Below are positions 20,691-29,146 of a stretch of DNA of 32,930 bases, piece after piece (positions within the stretch are counted from its first letter, which is position 1; every line of letters begins with the position of its first letter). The notes under the pieces are model-generated. The model was not told where the DNA came from and did not search any database. It was given only the letters and a program-made list of their open reading frames with translations. This stretch comes from Polymyxa betae. Its lineage: Eukaryota > Endomyxa > Phytomyxea > Plasmodiophorida > Plasmodiophoridae. The position numbers and the translations under genes were made by a program. Where the stretch lies: positions 1 to 32,930 of the forward strand of contig RBZT01000446.1 in the NCBI GenBank assembly GCA_003693705.1, read 5' to 3'.

Positions 20691-21081
20691 ATGGTTCGAA
20701 TGGCCGGATCTATATCCCGACTGGGCATGGACAAATGGTGGCTCGCCTGCTATCGCTCTAATGGCCTCCGCATTGACACCATGTCGCCCTATCACACCTC
20801 ACATATCAAGTCGTTCTTCCATAATTTCGGCCATAAGGTCCAGTATTCCTCATTTCCTCTTCGCCTCTGTGTTGAATGTTATGGATTGATTTGTTTTTAG
20901 AACTCTTTTAGCATCTTCTGCTTGTAAGTTCTGTTTCATTTATTTAAACGTTGATATTTAGGTGATGCACAAAGTTACCGATAACTTTGTTGATGTCGCG
21001 CCTGGATTAGTGGGTGCTTATGCAGTTTACGTCTGGGGCAATGCCGAATATGATCGTGAGAACCGCAAGCACTGGTCGTGA
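20691..21081 (+). CDS. QCR8: Cytochrome b-c1 complex subunit 8 (ubiquinol-binding subunit family), two exons
   Basis: Exon 1 (20691-20837) gives 49 residues from MVRMAGSISRLG to FFHNFGHK. Exon 2 (20962-21081) gives 39 residues starting VMHKVTDNFVDVAPG and ending VWGNAEYDRENRKHWS. Joined, the product is 88 residues, within the family's usual 80-95. It has the family layout: a basic G-x-(I/L)-x-R lead, MSPY matching the SPF/SPY motif, one transmembrane helix (about 58-75, APGLVGAYAVYVWG) and the hallmark WGNxEYxRxxRKH tail. It is a small subunit of mitochondrial respiratory complex III in the inner membrane. The intron (124 nt) ends in a good acceptor (ATATTTAG/GTG), but the donor AAG/GTCCAG is weak; it is the only one that keeps frame and family pattern. 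No cleavable presequence is visible, as is usual for this subunit. AATAAA at about 21114 may be its polyadenylation signal. Confidence 0.85.
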
Positions 21082-21338
21082 TTCTGTCATCTTTCACAAT
21101 ATCATCTTTCACAATAAACAGAATCCGCCCGAACTCTTCAGAATTCCCCCTCGGATTAACAATTCTGCGATTCTATTCAATATTTAAGATTTTTTACGGT
21201 GAAAAAAGAAGCCATGCACAACTTACTAAGTCGCTCTAATATATCGATCAACGTTATTATAATAAGGTTCTAGATATGCTTTGTAACTTGATTTTTTCTG
21301 GAGTGGAATTGATTGATTAGAATCAGAGGAAGGCAATG

Positions 21339-21524
21339 TTAATCGGAGGCGGTGATTCCTATGATGAAAGCGATTGCTGAGATTGCGAGTCCCAGGCTTG
21401 AAAAGCATATGGCAGCGATCTGCTGGTTGATCAGGTCCATAATGGATCCTATCATGCAGAGAAATACGCCGCCAAACAGAACAATTAAAACATCCCAACA
21501 ACGACTGGCTCGGTCAAACGACAT
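21339..21524 (-). CDS. Possible small two-helix membrane protein
   Basis: 61 residues from ATG at 21524, with an in-frame stop just upstream. Two hydrophobic segments are visible (about 11-31, VLIVLFGGVFLCMIGSI, and 36-57, IAAICFSSLGLAISAIAF), separated by a short loop. No family is recognised. It could instead be one exon of a larger gene: a minus-strand frame at 21715-21485 overlaps it. It converges on QCR8, whose stop is about 260 bases away. Confidence 0.3.
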   Translation of the reverse strand: MSFDRASRCWDVLIVLFGGVFLCMIGSIMDLINQQIAAICFSSLGLAISAIAFIIGITASD

Positions 21525-21919
21525 CGTCGATATTCATATCGGAGATCACGCAATCTATCGAATTCTGCTTCATCTAAACAATAACGAAAAAATAATTGAA
21601 TTTTCCGATTCTGTCGCCCGACAGTATATGACGAGCTCATTGTCCTCAGCAAATGCAATATTTTGCCAAGATCTGTCATTCTGCTGATGTGGAAACGGGA
21701 AGGAAGTTTTCTCAAGAAGTCGTTTTTGGGCTGCGTTTGATAACCAAATGATTACAGGACTATTGCAGCAGTTTAGTTGATTGGATCTGAAAGGTGCAGG
21801 AACAACCCGTGAGCGGATGGAAGAAACCCAGTCGTGTTGTTACGAATTTATTACGGCATGCAAATCCGTGTATATTATCATGATTACAGTTAATAAAGCT
21901 ACAGATGGAAAGCTTCGCA

Positions 21920-24404
21920 TCAGACTAAAGCCAACGAGTTGTGGTCAAAATCTACACTTCGTTTGAACCTCTCATAGCTGCATTCAACACGATCAGAAAC
22001 GTGAAATCCTCGATGGGCTCGCACGACCAACCTATCGATCTTCATGAGGTCGTAGATCTGATCCTGGGCCTGACAGAACAGCATCGGGACGTACTCCTCG
22101 CGGTCCGCCCGTGCTGTCCCATCCGGACCGAAACACGCACGAATCGACTGGAGCAGACTGCTGCTGAGGTTGATCTCAAACGGGGCCTGTACGGCGCATT
22201 CAGCAACTGTTAGCGAGTGCGGGCAGTAAACCCTAAACCCTAGGAAATGTCTGTCGTGGAAAAGCCGAGTAACATAGGATAAGTAACATTATGGTAACGT
22301 TACCTTGGTGGCGAGATGCAGTGAGAAGATGCGATTGATATCATCACGCAGAGCGATCAATTGGGTTGGCGTCGGCGCCCCTTTGAACCATTCTAACGAG
22401 CCCGATTCTAGACCGCTCTTTCCGGCGTCTTTCTGACGCCATCCACCGTATTGCTCTCGTAGCTGATTCACCTCCCAGTAATACCTCCAATTCTCTACCT
22501 GACACCTCATCAGCCTTGAAAAAATCTCAAACAAATTCAACAAAATTTTCGAATTTTTTTCATAAACTTTTTCGAGCGAGCGAGAAATGAAAGGGATGTT
22601 GTAGGGATACCGAGAACTCTTTGGTTAAGAAGCGAATAAAGCTGCCAGCAATGCCGGTATTTGTATCAAGCATCTTCCGGAGTCCGACATGGCGAACCAC
22701 GGTCCTCTCAGTAACGAGATCATCAGGTAGATCGCCATCTTGATCGAATCCATCATCACTGGATGTATGAACTCCACTAACTGTGAATGCGCTACGAGCT
22801 CCAGGAGCAGGAGCGATACGACGGATTTCCCGTGTGATGAATAGCAGAGGTTTCATTAGCGTCAACCAGAGACAATAGAATCCACATAGATTCACTGATA
22901 AAGGTAACCTAAACGTTATCAGTATCGTCGCATGTCGTAACATAATCGTTGACTTTCTGAGCCAAAAATAGTAACGAAATTATGTGAAGTTACCAAAAGC
23001 TTTAGATTGCCATCAACGCAAAGCTAGAAAAATGAAGTGTATTAAACACATCAGTGAGAAAAATTCTGCAAACTATCATGCCCATTAAAAAAAAACAAAA
23101 AAATTGTCCGATTTAATAAATAAAAAAAACTCAGGCCTAAATCACGAGTTTAGGCAAAAAAAGCATTATGTTTGAAGGAAACATTTAGAGGAAAAAAGCA
23201 TTATGTTTGAAGGAAACATTTAGAGGAAAAAAAGCATTATGTTTGAAGGAAACATTTAGAGGAAAAAAAGCATTATGTTTGAAGGAAACATTTAGAGGAA
23301 AAAAAGCATTATGTTTGAAGGAAACATTTAGAGGAAAAAAAAAGCATTATGTTTGAAGGAAACATTTAGAGGGAGAATGGCCATGACTTACATGATGGAA
23401 TAAGTTCGTACATGTTCAAGTTGTGGATTAAGAACTCGAACGCCCCAGATCGGCATGGCTCCGATTATGAAGGTCAACCCGATCCGGATCAATTCGGTGC
23501 GAATCGCGAACGCATCCACGATCAATCTCATATTGTACGATAGAGCAATTGCCAATATGGCGCAGATCACCAGCAGACCCCAAACGCCCCCAATCCACAC
23601 CTCCGGCGGCGTACAGATCGCAGCCGGCGCCGGATCGGCCGACCAGCGTCGGGTCAGCACGAACCAGGACGCGAGATGGGCGGACGCGGCCAGCATCAGG
23701 ACCAGGCGCATGCGGGGCGTACGGCCCCAGGCCGTGTTCCGAATCCACCAGTTCTCACTGGACTCTAAACTGGTTCTGCCTGCAGACAAATCGTCATTGT
23801 CTGTTAGATGGAAAAATCCAAACCCTAAAACCCTAGGATTCCAAGGACTATGAAACGATCCTTAATGAAACGAAACACATAACGAACACCGTGTCCATGA
23901 GAAATCAATTTTTTTCCTAAAAAAAATACTGGCGAAATTGGCAACTTCAAATAATCTCAATTTCCAACTTCCGAGTCGCCGAATAAATTTCATCAAAAAC
24001 AAAAATCGAATTTCACCTCGTGACGCCTCCTTGGGCAATACGGCGCCAGATTCCTGGGCGCAGAGCGCCTTCGATACATTCCAATGATGCAGCAGCAGCC
24101 AGCACCGGATCACGTGCACGTCCATGGTCAGCGGGGCCAGTACGGCGTTGGTGAACAGAATCTGGGCGCAGGGCGGGTACCGGCGCCAGCCGTCGTACCC
24201 GAAACTCATCATCATGACGGTCAGCAGGGTGGCGTTCAGCAACGTCCAGCCCGGATATCGGGCCCGGATCACGGGCCGGTACCGCAGCCGCCAGAACATC
24301 GGCGACAGTACGACCAGTAGGGCGACGTTGGCGATCATGACGACGGGTAACGCATGGTTCTGGATGTCGTAGACTATGTTCTCTGCGGTGTCCGCGACGG
24401 ACAT
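21920..24404 (-). CDS. Seven-transmembrane receptor with C-terminal RGS domain (five exons)
   Basis: Predicted exons, 5' to 3': 24404-24017, 23779-23392, 22908-22611, 22498-22304 and 22186-21920. The introns (237, 483, 112 and 117 nt) all have GT..AG ends, and every junction keeps frame, giving 511 residues. Exon 1 holds TM1-3 (about 17-39, 52-70, 81-104), exon 2 TM4-6 (153-172, 190-212, 227-244), and exon 3 TM7 (262-284) and the start of the RGS domain (GSFIRFLTKEFS). Exon 4 supplies VENWRYYWEVNQL, and exon 5 APFEINLSSSLLQSIRACF and the final helix with IYDLMKIDRL. Exon 4 adds an insertion of about 25 residues before the AP-x-EIN motif compared with the gene at 4997. It is probably a plasma-membrane regulator of G-alpha. 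Intron 2 carries a 36-bp minisatellite; introns 1 and 4 carry telomere-like tracts. Splice sites are inferred by eye; the domain order makes the gene model firm. Confidence 0.8.
22227..22244 (+). repeat. Telomere-like tract in intron 4 of the five-exon RGS gene
   Basis: Two CCCTAAA-type units ending CCTAGG on the plus strand, so the transcript carries the G-rich form. It lies about 40 bases before the acceptor at 22187. Confidence 0.75.
23163..23372. repeat. Minisatellite, six copies of a 35-38 bp unit
   Basis: The core GCATTATGTTTGAAGGAAAC, followed by ATTTAGAGG and an A run, starts at 23163, 23198, 23234, 23270, 23306 and 23344. The copies differ only in the length of the A run. The array lies wholly in intron 2 of the five-exon RGS gene, beginning about 20 bases from the 5' splice site. 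Confidence 0.95.
23820..23837 (+). repeat. Telomere-like tract in intron 1 of the five-exon RGS gene
   Basis: AAACCCTAAAACCCTAGG on the plus strand, about 40 bases before the acceptor at 23780. It ends in the same CCTAGG as the tract in intron 4, and the two lie at the same distance from their acceptors. Confidence 0.75.
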
Positions 24405-25275
24405 CGATGGCCCAGGCCGATGATGCAGAGGACGGATTGGACGAGGGCCGGGCCTCCTGTATCGGTTGTATCGTGGAATCGGATCAGTACGGTACCCGAC
24501 CCAGATCTATCATATACCACGAACATGTCAGGACGTGTTTGATCCGTTTCCAGAGATAGAACATTTGTTACAATTTTATTGAGGCTTCATATTTTTGAAA
24601 ATAAAATTCAATTGGACATTTTGATAAAATTGATAATCCTGGATCATTTCATGCATGAAATGGTGGGCACGCCAGAGCTCGTTTCCGATCGACCAGAATC
24701 CACAGAAGGAACTAGATGGGTTTCGAAGGAAATCGAATATCTGATAGGGTTGCTTTAATGATGCCAACGCTCATTTCATGACAGTAAAGAATTGCCAAAT
24801 TCAATCAGTCAAACAGAACCGAATCTTCTTGCTTGTTTTGCAAAAGTCTCATTCAACTATTGATGTAGAGATCTGATCCAGTTGCTATACTGTATCCTTC
24901 ACTGGTTGTGAAGATCTCCATTATTATATTTGTCCGCTTTATACGTCGGACCAATTCCGCAGGCACTCGCTCTCTCGTAGATGTCGTCGCCCTTTTCAAC
25001 AGATGCAAAAATGCTTGATCTGTAGCACCATAGTTTCCCTTTATAAATTCAAAACGACCCTGCTACGCGGGCGATCCCTCGCCCCGATAACTGCGCAAAT
25101 TCAGGCGACTCTATGTGGGTGACATCCCTCATTCCTTTATCATGTTATCAAGCCTCTCAAGGCTCTTGGGTTTTGGGGAGCTCTCTCTGTCTGCCGCCGG
25201 ATCAGATTCCGACTGCGGATTACAGTGACTGTGCGGTTTCCCTGTGCTTTTCGCCATCTGAATCAGGCTGCTTAG
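24405..25275. other. Upstream region of RGS gene and left flank of MULE; no gene recognised
   Basis: A minus-strand frame at 24767-24576 is open but without motifs. A TATA-like CTTTATAAA near 25038 is followed by a GC-rich stretch and by pyrimidine-rich sequence at 25100-25190; this may be a promoter belonging to the transposon or to the neighbouring retroelement. No TSD matching the right flank of the MULE was seen. Confidence 0.35.
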
Positions 25276-25410
25276 AAAATGGCCTTCGATTGGCCTTCTG
25301 CGCCACGGACAATTACAGATTGGCCTTCGATTGGCCTACGGCTGTTCAAATGGCCTTCGATTGGCCTTCTTCTCGCCACGGACTTTTGCAAATTGGCCTT
25401 CTATTAGCCC
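25276..25410 (+). repeat. Left inverted terminal repeat of MULE
   Basis: Made of imperfect units of GGCCTTCGATT, with landmarks CTGCGCCACGGACAATTACA and TTCTCGCCACGGACTTTTGC. It matches the reverse complement of 28155-28311 almost perfectly over about 130 bases. The right copy has one extra unit of about 20 bases. Confidence 0.9.
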
Positions 25411-25425
25411 AAACCCTAACCCTAA
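25411..25425 (+). repeat. Telomere-like tract at the inner edge of the left MULE repeat
   Basis: AAACCCTAACCCTAA sits exactly where the left repeat stops matching the right. The right copy continues with repeat-like sequence there, so the tract looks inserted or substituted. Confidence 0.7.
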
Positions 25426-25666
25426 CGGCCTTCGATTTCCTTCTTCACAGAACGCTATTTTCCCTGTTCGCCTTCGTTTATCTTTTAGTTTCTTGATTAT
25501 GCTCAAGGATTGTTGTTATTTTGTGCTTCTTTTGAGCTGGACACTACTGATAGCCCCGTCTGGCGCAAACTGCTAATGTAAACATAAATGACTTGTACTC
25601 ATAAAAACATCAAGATATTTCGGCAGTAGGCTTTTTGATCGCTACAATTTTTCTGTCATTCAGATC

Positions 25667-25840
25667 ATGAGAAACCCATCTAATCCTGCCGTTTCCATTG
25701 ACGGGTTTACCTACGTCTACAACAAAACTGGGTCAACCGGCTCAAAATTTAATCGTTGCATTATTGGTCGACTGATGAGACGAGATATGATTGACGTTCT
25801 CACGGTTGTTCCTGAAAATGAATCGAGACAATTGGTCTGA
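25667..25840 (+). pseudogene. FLYWCH zinc-finger-like N-terminal fragment of MULE transposase
   Basis: A 57-residue frame from ATG at 25667. VSIDGFTYVYNKTG, then SKFNRCII, follows the FLYWCH pattern, but the usual Trp before the first Cys is replaced and the distal Cys/His ligands are missing. FLYWCH fingers are often N-terminal in MULE transposases, where they bind DNA. A CATTCAG acceptor-like site just before the ATG suggests a leader intron. The frame ends at a TGA and does not join the next segment. Confidence 0.45.
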
Positions 25841-26572
25841 AATATCTGGAACACCAGCTTCAATTTTCAGAAGAAGACAGCACGAAAATGGAAACGTTTT
25901 GGGAATATTTTAAGCGGACATGGATGAACAAGTTCTCTCCAAGAGACTGGAATCTGAGCAGGATTCTGGATTGTAGTGAACAAATTGCAAACAGGACAAA
26001 CAATCCTCTTGAAAACTACAACCGCAGACTTAATGAACTCTTTCCTCACCCACATCCGAACCTCAAGATTTCGTCTTTAAACTCAGAGTTGAAACAGAGC
26101 AGAGATTTCAAGAATATCAGAATTGCCAATCGGGAGTATCGCAACCTCCTGCCCACGCCAGAATGACGTCTTATGATGATCTGAGCCTTCCATCAGCGTA
26201 CAGATCATTTCGAGCGACTTTGCTAAATGAGTCCAAAACAGAAAATGAAAATCACATGAGTGATGTTTCAAGTAAGCTAACAGACCCAAATGATAATGCA
26301 GCTGCAAAGGTTTTTCACAGCAGAGTTGCTAATCTTGCTGTAGGAAGGCCTTCAGTATCGCAAGAGTTTCCAGTTTTAAACACGGACAATCTCACTGAAA
26401 CTTTTGGTATGCACTCGATAGTCTGCGTAATAATCCATCATTGTAACAGGAAATCTACAACAAGATGCCGAATGGATATCTGGTGGACACGATCAGGTCC
26501 CGGAAGAAATCGAGCACACAGGAATGGTCCAGGCTGATGAGCCACCTGCTGAACAATCGATGGAAACCGATG
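25822..26572 (+). pseudogene. MULE transposase C-terminal fragment
   Basis: From 25822 the frame reads LKYLEHQLQFSEED, then METFWEYFKRTWMNKF and ANRTNNPLENYNRRLNELF, HPHPN. The block FWEYFKRTW, WN, RTNNxLExxNRRLN is the conserved C-terminal end of MULE transposases. The upstream catalytic DDE region is missing. The frame stops at 26166. A second frame opens at the overlapping ATGA (26163) and continues in acidic, Ser/Asn-rich sequence, with a 43-nt intron predicted at 26407-26449 (TTTG/GTATGC to TAACAG/GA) and an acidic exon ending at a donor GATG/GTATTG (26573). The overlap is best explained by a frameshift in the former tail. It is not functional as it stands. Confidence 0.6.
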
Positions 26573-27204
26573 GTATTGCATTTTTTTTCTTCCGAATTGT
26601 GCTTAATGCGTCTGTTTGTGTTCCATACTGTTTAAATATTCCATAATGCCTTTTGGTGATTTATACAAGGCTAAAAAGCTCGTTTTGTTCAACAATGATT
26701 TAATTAAAATAATATCCATTTGGTCTGATGTACAATTTTCGAAAAATGTTTGTGGGACTTCTGGTCACAGTCATGATTCAGAAATGGAGAAATTTTTGTA
26801 TGGTGAGCCAGAAGGCCGAAATGAAATCGGTGTGTCCAATCTTCATGAATCAGCAGACCTGTCTCCTGGAAATTGTACGTTTTCAATTTTCTTGGTCCCT
26901 GTTAACGAGATGGGGTTCTGAGCAAAGAGCTTTAACACTAACAGGACACAGGGGCAAGCATCCAAGCTACAAGCGGACAGGCTATCATGGTCAATAACTC
27001 TTCAGCTGGTATTCAATCGTCCGATGATGTGGGCAACCCACTACATTCAGACCGCGAAGGTTTGGAAATATCACAATATCACCATGTGTACGACTTGCTC
27101 TAGAGCGCTTAAACGCAATGCTGAGAGATTGCGAAGAACGCAGGAGATTAAGGCATTCTACAGTTGACACTGAACCCTCGATGTGGGAAACTCGTCCTGC
27201 TTGA

Positions 27205-27815
27205 TCAGAATGGCTGACGGGTTCTCTCAGTTTGGAATTACGTGCTGGAAACAACATATTTTACTGGCGTCCAGGAACAGTAACAGGTGATGAAAGAAAC
27301 GCTCGGTATGCTGTAGTTTTGATGGAACTAACTACGGGGGACCCGCTAACGGCCGATGATTCAGTAATTGCTCTGAAATGAAATGCAAAAAGTTGACATT
27401 TCTCACTCCATTAGATACAGTTGCTTGATCCACCTAGGTCCGGAATGAAGCAAATCTCAACATTCAAGCTGATACCTTCGGAAATCGGTGGTACCGGTTT
27501 TCGTGCCTCCGATAGAGTACGGGAATCTGTGGAAGCTCATCTTGCGATGTTGAGGCAAGACCCTGAACTCGAGCCATTCGTTAACGAACCATTCGCAGAC
27601 AGACGAGTACGTGCTTGATATTGTCGAATGCAATCTCATATGAGTTTTCTGACTTGTATTTGGTCGTTCAGAGAGCCGTTACCGTTAATAAATCTCGGTT
27701 GCGGCAAAGTCGTAAACGAAAGCGTGCAGTGACAGTTCGCAGACCATCGTCGCGACGACGTGGACGGGTAGTGACTCGATATGAAATTCTGTTGTCGCCT
27801 AACCATTCTGAATGA
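27205..27815 (+). CDS. Spliced MULE-encoded protein with Arg/Lys-rich tail, function unknown
   Basis: Three exons that join in frame: 27205-27363 (beginning SEWLTGSLSLELRAGNN), 27421-27606 (beginning LLDPPRSGMKQIS) and 27672-27815 (beginning RAVTVNKSRLRQSRK). The introns are 57 nt (TCA/GTAATT to GATACAG) and 65 nt (CGA/GTACGT to CGTTCAG). The last exon is very basic, with a likely nuclear-localisation signal (KSRLRQSRKRKR), and ends LLSPNHSE. No ATG is seen at the 5' end, so more exons lie upstream, perhaps joined to those at 26163-26572. It may be the C-terminal end of the transposase gene or a separate accessory or captured gene. I do not recognise the fold. Confidence 0.45.
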
Positions 27816-28154
27816 ATGTAGACGACGACCTACTATTTTGACTCTAGTTCAGAATAACACTGAAGCCCCAAACTTGTTTGTTTCTTTATATGTTATCTAA
27901 TACGTCTATGAATTTAATCAACTTACTGATACAGTGGCAATAAAACTGATGCTTACGATATTTGATATGAAGGAATATCAATACAAATCCACTCACAATT
28001 GAAATCCGACTGATATCAATGAAAAATTATTGTAACGACTTCAATTCACAGACCCAAATTTTAATAAGCCAGTTTATGGATAATACATTCCAAAATTTAA
28101 ACGAGTACCAATGCGTGTTGGGTGTAGAAGGCCTATCGTAGGACATTTGAGCAG

Positions 28155-28311
28155 CCATAGGCCAATAGGAGGCCAATTCGCAAAAGTCCGTGGCGAGAAG
28201 AAGGCCAATCGAAGGCCATTTGAACAGACGTAGGCCAATCGAAGGCCAATCTGTAATTGTCCGTGGCGCAGAAGACCAATCGAAGGCCATCGGCCAATCG
28301 AAGGCCATTTT
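28155..28311 (-). repeat. Right inverted terminal repeat of MULE
   Basis: Reverse complement of the left repeat, with one extra GGCCTTCGATT-type unit near its outer end and weaker repeat units continuing inward to about 28130. Confidence 0.9.
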
Positions 28312-28393
28312 ATATTTTCCCTTTGAATCATCTATCATGTCCAATTGAATTGATCCACAATTTTTGGAGGACTGACACAGCACAGGGTTCCAA

Positions 28394-29143
28394 GTGTATC
28401 AACGACATTATGGACTCCAGGATGACGCCGCCATCGCGGAACTGGAGTGGTATGGGCGACAGTTGATCAGGCACCGGATAGGAGCGATCCGTCAAGCGCA
28501 TCCATCAGCCGGATTCGATGAGATATGCAACCAGCGCGTCGTCTCTGCATCACCAGCTGGATTAATCCGAGCACGTTACCGAGATCTGCATCGTTGCCAG
28601 CAGCTGGAGACTGAGTCGGGATCTTCGTTTGTGAAGCGCTTCGAGAAAGCTGTGATGTTGTATCAGGAGTACGCCATTACGGACCCGGACCAACTGTATG
28701 AAACATTCATCGCTGCTCTGAACAAGAAGTACCTGGCTGAACTGCGGAGCGATATCTCGCTGCAAGGCTGCCTGACAGTGATTCATGATGCCTCTGCCCG
28801 ACTGCTGGAAGCCTATGCGACCGTCCGTCAGATACATGTCGATAAGGGCCAAGCTGAGCGCAGTTATGAGGCGATTACAAAAGCTCGTACTAGCCCCGTC
28901 AATGCCGTATCAACTACAGCCTCTACCACAAACTCGGCTGACTCCTGGAAGTGCAAGACATGCAAAACCAACGATCACGATTGAAGGACCTGCGAGAAGG
29001 CCCTAGCTCGATGTTACTGCAGTCGTTGTAAAGTGAGAGGCCATTCCAACAGTATCAACTGCCCGAAAGCCGAAGACAAGGCCCCGACCGTGGTTGAACC
29101 AAAGCCAGATTCAGCTGCGGCGCCCGCAGCTTCTGTCTCCCCT
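28394..29143 (+). pseudogene. Gag polyprotein with zinc knuckles (broken)
   Basis: Open from 28394 with no ATG at the edge; the N-terminus is missing. A helical capsid-like region (SGSSFVKRFEKAVMLYQEY, then LYETFIAALNKKYLAELRS) is followed by a Ser/Thr-rich linker and two CCHC knuckles. The first, CKTCKTNDHD, is interrupted by TGA at 28982 between its His and last Cys. The second, CSRCKVRGHSNSINC, is intact in spacing except for one extra residue. Gag coats and packages element RNA. The frame closes at TAG 29144-29146, in line with the protease frame. Confidence 0.75.
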
Positions 29144-29146
29144 TAG

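Larger units (their letters stand above)
25276..28311 (+). mobile_element. Mutator-like (MULE) DNA transposon with inverted terminal repeats
   Basis: About 3.04 kb bounded by long inverted repeats (25276-25410 and 28155-28311). Inside on the plus strand are an FLYWCH-like ORF, the C-terminal part of a MULE transposase, and a spliced frame with a basic tail. The DDE catalytic core of the transposase, expected between the first two, is absent, so the copy is internally deleted and cannot move by itself. No 8-10 bp target duplication is obvious at these edges; the true ends may lie slightly outside. Confidence 0.7.

Noticed and set aside
21941-22213. Plus-strand 90-residue ORF
   Set aside because: It is antisense to exon 5 of the RGS gene, which carries the APFEIN motif and the final RGS helix.
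23163-23372. CRISPR-like array
   Set aside because: No unique spacers: the units are contiguous and vary only in an A run, in a eukaryotic intron.
23455-24372. Several plus- and minus-strand ORFs over the five-exon RGS gene
   Set aside because: They are out-of-frame shadows of exons 1 and 2, which encode well-formed transmembrane segments.
26163-26166. Programmed ATGA stop-restart overlap
   Set aside because: Such coupling is known for some viruses and retroelements, but in a decaying MULE a frameshift in the transposase tail is simpler.
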